From: an uncultured Pseudanabaenaceae cyanobacterium
Lineage (GTDB): Bacteria; Cyanobacteriota; Cyanobacteriia; PCC-9006; JAAUQQ01
Direction: 5' to 3'
Assembly (NCBI GenBank): GCA_938017515.1
Contig: CALIJJ010000007.1
Span: 1 to 42,014, forward strand
DNA length: 42,014 nucleotides
The notes beneath the pieces are model-generated. The model saw only the letters and a list, made by a program, of their open reading frames with translations. It did no database searches and was not told where the DNA came from. The position numbers were made by a program, and so were the translations under genes. Positions 37,576 through 42,014 of this stretch are shown in pieces; the first letter of the stretch is position 1, and every line of letters starts with the position of its first letter.

Positions 37576-39751
37576 ATTTTTCCTCCAAATCAATTCGAGC
37601 TTCGATGGCTTTCACCAGTGGCGGTGGCACCGCTTGGGCAGAATGGCGAGGTCCGGTCCCTGTCGTTTCTTGGTACAGCGACTCGACTTGGGCGGCAAAA
37701 ATCTGAGCGATCGCATCCCGGCTCGCATCCACCGGAAACGATGCATTGACGATTTGAAATCGTTTCACCGTAGACCACTTGGGAAATTGCTGATTGACCG
37801 CATCAATCCAAGTCTGATAGTGCTGCAAAACCTCAGGATGCTGAAGCAACTGAGCCAAAGGCTTGGCACTGCCCAGGGCTCGTAAATGAGGTTGTAATGC
37901 ATCGACATCAGGGAACACCAGCAGCCCGCAGAATTTGCGACCCCGACCCACTGCCACCGCATGGGCAACGAGGGGCGATCGCACCACGGCTTGCTCCAAC
38001 AATTCCGGCGCAACATACTTGCCCGTAGCCAGCTTGAATAGCGATTTTTTAGACCCTGTGATCGTTAAGAAACCGTCGCGATCGAATTGACCGCGATCGC
38101 CCGTATGAAACCAACCCTCAGCATCAACGGCTGATTGAGTTGCAGCTTCATCTCGAAAATATCCCTTCATGATGTAAGGGCCTCGCACCAACACCTCGCC
38201 ATCGGACGCGAGCATCATTTCAGCGCCCTCCGCAGGAACCCCGACCGTATCGGGGCGCCTGTGATTGTCCCGGCTGTAGGCCACCACAGAGCTGGTTTGG
38301 GTGAGACCATAGCCCTGCACCAGCGGAAAGCCCGCCGCCACAAAAACACGAGCAACCTCAGGCCGCAGAGGAGCACCGCCGCACAGTAGGCAGGTGATTT
38401 TGCCACCAAATTGCGATCGCCAACGCCGAAACACCAGCCAATCCGCAATCCGCAGTTGTAAGCGATAGAGTCCCCGGGGTCTCTGGCTTGGGTCATAGCG
38501 CTGTGCCAGATGCAATCCCCAAGCGAGCAATCGCCACGACAGTTCTTCCGACAGTCCCTGGGGTAAAAAACGCTGCTGAATCCGAGAAAAATGTCGTTTC
38601 CAGTGATGTCCCCCTAGTGCTGGAGTGGGGGGGCGCATTGGAGGCTGAGGTTCACTCAATTGCAGCAGCTTACTGTAGGTCTTCTCTAGGAGAATGGGAA
38701 CCGTGGCAAAAATCGTGGGTTTGACGACCCCCAACTGTTTCATCACACGACTGGGGGAAGTGAAATAAAGACTGTGACCGTAGTAGAGATGCCCATAAAA
38801 CAACACTCGGGCAAACACATGGGTCAGCGGCAAAAAGGAAAGGGCACGCTGTTTAGCCCCCCAGCCAATCTTGGAACCGCGAAAAGCCGTGAGGGCATTG
38901 GCGGTGAGATTTTCATGGGTTAGCATCACCCCTTTCAAGACTCCTGTATCAACTGGGGTATATAGGATTGTTGCGACGTCATGGGGGGAAACAGAATGGC
39001 TTGCTTGAGGCGGGGCGAAATTAGAGGGGCTGTTGGAAGCCTGCGGTACCGCCTCCCGCTGACACAATTCATCCCAAGACAAGGTTTGAATACACTGGGG
39101 AAAAGGCGGGCAGGGACGCTGTGTTTCGACCTCCTCTGAAAAGAGCGGTAGACAGAGGCAGTTATTACTGTTGCAAACGAGCGCCTTGGATTTGTTGGCA
39201 TCACACTGCAAGGTTTGCTCTCGCACCTGTGACCAATTCTGGGGAACATCCACGACGACAATCGTGTTTAAGTCGGTTTTATCCCAAAGCTGGGGCACGA
39301 CCTGGTACAGCAAATCCAAATTAGAAATCAATAGAACCTTGGCCTGGGAATGACCCAGAACAAAAGCAATATTGGCTAAGGTTTCGGTGAGCGTAATGGG
39401 AACACTGACGAGGCCTGCATAGGCACAGGCGAGGTCAGCAAGGGCAAAGTTCACATCACTGCGCATCAAAAAGGCAACGCGATCGCCCTTAACTAAACCT
39501 AAGCCTAAAAGCTGTTGGGATAAGGCGATGGCATTCTGTCGAAAGTCCTGATTAGAGTGGGCTTTCCAATCACCATGGCTAAAGTGATTGAAGGCTTTAG
39601 GATTGGGACGACGATCGCACGCGTCATCCAGTAACTCGGGCAACGTCTTTCCACGAATCGGTGGTTCACAGCCAGAGTGCCCACGCGTTGCTAGCGTCGT
39701 GTTCGCTTCTGGAATGGAAGTCGTACGATATCGCTTATTCAAAATAGGCAT
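37568..39751 (-). CDS. Long-chain acyl-CoA synthetase-like AMP-binding protein with altered catalytic motifs
   Basis: The 727-residue protein has the ANL fold order: GVAFLMRS-like N-terminal segment, THENLTANAL, LSFLPLTHVFAR, LLCGGAPLRPEV, GWFHTGDRGQFDRDGFL and the FKLATGKYVAPELLE hinge region. It is the size of long-chain synthetases. The P-loop, usually YTSGTTGxPKG, reads YTPVDTGVLKG. The Mg-binding YGLTET is YGLTQT. The hinge DRKK equivalent is GSKK. The C-terminal LTPTLKxKR block reads FPVDASRDAIA, with no evident catalytic Lys. ATG 39751 is chosen; a TTG two codons upstream opens the frame. It heads the fad cluster and overlaps fadN. Activity as a classical synthetase is doubtful. Confidence 0.85.
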   Translation of the reverse strand: MPILNKRYRTTSIPEANTTLATRGHSGCEPPIRGKTLPELLDDACDRRPNPKAFNHFSHGDWKAHSNQDFRQNAIALSQQLLGLGLVKGDRVAFLMRSDVNFALADLACAYAGLVSVPITLTETLANIAFVLGHSQAKVLLISNLDLLYQVVPQLWDKTDLNTIVVVDVPQNWSQVREQTLQCDANKSKALVCNSNNCLCLPLFSEEVETQRPCPPFPQCIQTLSWDELCQREAVPQASNSPSNFAPPQASHSVSPHDVATILYTPVDTGVLKGVMLTHENLTANALTAFRGSKIGWGAKQRALSFLPLTHVFARVLFYGHLYYGHSLYFTSPSRVMKQLGVVKPTIFATVPILLEKTYSKLLQLSEPQPPMRPPTPALGGHHWKRHFSRIQQRFLPQGLSEELSWRLLAWGLHLAQRYDPSQRPRGLYRLQLRIADWLVFRRWRSQFGGKITCLLCGGAPLRPEVARVFVAAGFPLVQGYGLTQTSSVVAYSRDNHRRPDTVGVPAEGAEMMLASDGEVLVRGPYIMKGYFRDEAATQSAVDAEGWFHTGDRGQFDRDGFLTITGSKKSLFKLATGKYVAPELLEQAVVRSPLVAHAVAVGRGRKFCGLLVFPDVDALQPHLRALGSAKPLAQLLQHPEVLQHYQTWIDAVNQQFPKWSTVKRFQIVNASFPVDASRDAIAQIFAAQVESLYQETTGTGPRHSAQAVPPPLVKAIEARIDLEEKYV

Positions 39752-40216
39752 GCACAAAGTCGAAGAGCTTAACGCTCATCGCTCTCACTAGGACTTAACA
39801 TCGTTGAAAAGTCAGCGCCCTTTTATCTTTTCATTAGCAAATCAGCTAATCAGAAACGAGTTACCCAAGCAGACTGATGTACCTACATCCTTGAATTTCA
39901 ATTCCTATTGAAATTTCTCGGGCTAACCCAAAGTAATTCTCGACAAATTGATGCGTTCAACCCATCGATTGGACACTAACTCTCATACAGCCAAGAGGTG
40001 TAAGCCAATCACAGTACGCTCAAAAATTGAGTTCAATCCCCCTGAGTTCCTAACCGAATTCCTCAGGATTCCACCTAACTCATACTGCTAGTTTGGCTTA
40101 TTCCCAGGATAACGCTTGATCCCCAAGGGCTGCCGCCCAGGAATGACTGGGGGACACGAAACAGAACAGAGCGATACATTTCGATAATCTCACCGAACAA
40201 TTCGCTCTTCAATGAT
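39752..40216. other. Spacer between the fad cluster and the hydrolase gene
   Basis: No gene found. AATTTCAAT-TCCT-ATTGAAATT (39894-39915) is a 9-bp hairpin, and CCTGAG/CTCAGG arms lie near 40042-40068. Neither has a T tract. The fad cluster promoter should be on the left side. Confidence 0.35.
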
Positions 40217-41203
40217 TTAACGACAAATAGATGCTGAGTCAACCATAATCTCCGATTCAGACCCTGTAGACTGGCCCAGCGTTTGTTCGAGCCAACGCGA
40301 TAGATCGGCCATCACCTGTGCTCGATTAATGTCGTTCCAAATCTCATGGTAGGCCCCTGCATAGATATACAAGGTCTTGACTCGGGAAGAAATCTGATCG
40401 AAAAACTGGCGCGTGACTGCCACCGGAGCGACTGAGTCAGCTGTGCCCTGAAGCATGAGGGTGGGCAACTTCAATTGTTCTAGATGCTCCCAGGTATGGC
40501 GATTGGTTCGTAAAAATTCGGTGGAGAGGCGAGCCGTTCCTCGGGTATGACGCAGAGGGTCTTGGACATAGGTCTGATTCAAGGCTGCATCCCGAGACGG
40601 GGGCTGACGTCGAAGACCTGTATTCAAACTAAAGCGGGGCCATAGCAACGAGAGCAATTTCCCCACTTGCATTTTGAGGGGAGAAATTCCCTGGCTACTC
40701 ACAGCCGGGGCTGTCAGCATGAGGCCCTGAATGGTGTCGGGAAAACGTAGGGCGTAGTCCAGGGCGATCGCCGCCCCCAAACTATGACCCAACAAAAAGC
40801 AGGGACAATGCCGTGACTGCAACGAAACCCGATGCAAAAATTGACGCAAATCATCACGGAACTCAGACCAACGGTTGATATAGCCCCGCTGTCCCTGCGA
40901 TCGCCCATGACCTCGCAAATCAAAGGTATACACACTGTAGTTCTCGTCTAACAGGTGCTGAACCATGGGCCAAAAGAGAGCTGAGTGAGAGCCAAGACCA
41001 TGCACCAGAACCACAGAGGCTCGGGGGAGGACTGGCAGGGCAGGGGCCCAGGACTGGTAATAGAGCTTCACATTGCCGACGCCTTCGAACCAGCCTTCCT
41101 GCCAGAGAACGTTCCCTTCAGCTTGTGCTTCGGCTCGTGCTTTGGCAGGTCCAGCAGAACTTGAAAAGAGTGCGGGAAGACTATCTGACTGGTTTTGCAA
41201 CAT
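40217..41203 (-). CDS. Alpha/beta hydrolase, monoacylglycerol lipase/lysophospholipase-like
   Basis: The 328-residue hydrolase begins its fold at about residue 45 (LYYQSWAP). It has the oxyanion HG in VLVHGLGSHS, a DLRGHGRSQGQRGYI strand, the nucleophile elbow LLGHSLGAAIAL, the Asp in QGTADSVAPV and the His in GAYHEIWNDINR. The DLRGHGxS/G-Q-RG pattern is typical of the monoglyceride-lipase type. ATG 41203 (MLQNQSDSLPAL) is chosen; the frame runs 77 codons further through the psbA terminator region and looks non-coding. A role in releasing fatty acids near the fad cluster is inference from position only. Confidence 0.88.
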   Translation of the reverse strand: MLQNQSDSLPALFSSSAGPAKARAEAQAEGNVLWQEGWFEGVGNVKLYYQSWAPALPVLPRASVVLVHGLGSHSALFWPMVQHLLDENYSVYTFDLRGHGRSQGQRGYINRWSEFRDDLRQFLHRVSLQSRHCPCFLLGHSLGAAIALDYALRFPDTIQGLMLTAPAVSSQGISPLKMQVGKLLSLLWPRFSLNTGLRRQPPSRDAALNQTYVQDPLRHTRGTARLSTEFLRTNRHTWEHLEQLKLPTLMLQGTADSVAPVAVTRQFFDQISSRVKTLYIYAGAYHEIWNDINRAQVMADLSRWLEQTLGQSTGSESEIMVDSASICR

Positions 41204-41432
41204 GATGAGCACCGCTATTGCCTGAGAGGGCGATCGCGATCGCGCAACGCCTCTACTGTCTTCACGATGCCTCAGATTTTTAGTCGTGATTAAAATAACC
41301 GTGCCAGTTTCTTGGGTGGCTAATGCAACAACAATCCCATCTCTCACTCCCCCTATGTCACGATTCCTATCTATCACTCCCCATCTGTCGCTAACTTGAT
41401 GCGATGAACTTCCTACAATGAAAACAAACAAC

Positions 41433-41462
41433 AAAAAGCGCCCTCCGAAGAGAGCGCTTTTT
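41433..41462 (-). terminator. Intrinsic terminator of psbA
   Basis: AAAAAGCGC and GCGCTTTTT arms with a 12-nt middle give T runs on both strands; on the minus strand it lies about 75 bp after the psbA stop. The surrounding 41204-41536 gap holds no other supported feature. Confidence 0.88.
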
Positions 41463-41536
41463 GCATGTCCTACTCAATCAAATCAATGATGAGTCAAACC
41501 TTGGTGTCCACTGACGGACTCCTAAACCAGCGGTGA

Positions 41537-42014
41537 TTAACCGTCGATAGCAGGAGCAGTCATTGCCAGAGGAGCAGGAGTAGCTTCACCGGAAGCCAAG
41601 TCCAAGGGGAAGTTGTGAGCGTTACGCTCATGCATAACTTCGAAACCGAGGTTGGCACGGTTCAGTACGTCAGCCCAAGTGGAGACAACGTGGCCCTGGC
41701 TGTCAATGACAGACTGGTTGAAGTTGAAACCGTTCAGGTTGAACGCCATCGTCGAGATGCCCATTGCGGTCATCCAGATGCCAACAACAGGCCATGCACC
41801 CAAGAAGAAGTGCAGAGAGCGAGAGTTGTTGAAGGAAGCGTATTGGAAGATCAAGCGGCCGAAGTAGCCGTGAGCTGCAACGATGTTGTAGGTCTCTTCT
41901 TCTTGGCCAAACTTGTAGCCATAGTTCTGAGACTCAGCCTCGGTGGTCTCGCGGACCAAGGAAGATGTCACCAAAGAACCGTGCATTGCGGAGAACAGGG
42001 AACCGCCGAAGACG
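41537..42014 (-). CDS. psbA: Photosystem II reaction-centre protein D1, C-terminal part (runs off the window)
   Basis: The last ~158 codons of D1 are present, from about Val205. His215 (SAMHGSL), Ser264 ([13 protein letters not shown]) and His272 bind the QB quinone and the non-haem iron or lie close to them. His332, Glu333, His337, Asp342 and Ala344 ([15 protein letters not shown]) ligate or border the Mn cluster. The C-terminal extension after Ala344 ([18 protein letters not shown]) is removed by CtpA processing. The 5' end, promoter and residue 130, which separates D1 variants, are outside the window. Confidence 0.98.
   Translation of the reverse strand, partial: VFGGSLFSAMHGSLVTSSLVRETTEAESQNYGYKFGQEEETYNIVAAHGYFGRLIFQYASFNNSRSLHFFLGAWPVVGIWMTAMGISTMAFNLNGFNFNQSVIDSQGHVVSTWADVLNRANLGFEVMHERNAHNFPLDLASGEATPAPLAMTAPAIDG

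Overview
The window is chromosomal DNA of a phycobilisome-containing cyanobacterium. The evidence is a psbA fragment (photosystem II D1), phosphoribulokinase, a ferredoxin-NADP reductase with an N-terminal CpcD-type phycobilisome-linker domain, the fbp-tal-zwf-opcA block, and frequent GCGATCGC (HIP1-type) octamers. I cannot name the genus from the sequence alone.

Layout. 1-4.4 kb: a dispersed repeat, an acyltransferase-3 membrane protein, an exported SH3-like protein and proS. 4.4-6.3 kb: a broken vanadium-haloperoxidase/RTX gene. 6.4-10.8 kb: a coupled OmpR-type regulator and histidine kinase with a very long Gly/Ser/Pro/Asn-rich sensor segment, then a Lys-tailed HEAT-like protein. 11.08-13.45 kb: three minus-strand genes (SDR oxidoreductase, GNAT acetyltransferase, unknown protein), each followed by an attC-like site. 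No integrase is in the window, so this looks like an integron cassette cluster lacking an integrase. It abuts a run of seven ~42-bp hairpin repeats (13.44-13.74 kb) whose arms read like integron core sites. 13.9-18.8 kb: methyltransferase, AlkA-type glycosylase, beta-carbonic anhydrase, gatA and a DUF4327-like small protein. 19.2-21.7 kb: one very acidic Asp-Leu-Gly repeat protein. 22.3-31.1 kb: prk, divergent from petH, then fbp, tal, zwf and opcA, covering Calvin-cycle regulation, photosynthetic NADPH production and oxidative pentose phosphate metabolism. 31.2-39.8 kb: a minus-strand cluster reading acyl-CoA-synthetase-like gene, fadN, fadA, fadE, which is a full beta-oxidation set and unusual for cyanobacteria. 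40.2-42 kb: an alpha/beta hydrolase and the 3' part of psbA.

How the genes work together. prk and fbp serve the Calvin cycle in the light. tal, zwf and opcA serve the oxidative pentose phosphate route in the dark, and petH connects photosynthetic electrons to NADPH. The fad cluster would activate and degrade fatty acids; its activating enzyme has lost several canonical adenylation residues. The nearby alpha/beta hydrolase could release fatty acids from lipids, which is inference from position only.

The strongest leads are the cassette cluster with its hairpin array, the fad cluster with its odd synthetase, the loss of the second redox Cys in G6PDH while OpcA keeps its Cys pair, and the decayed haloperoxidase.
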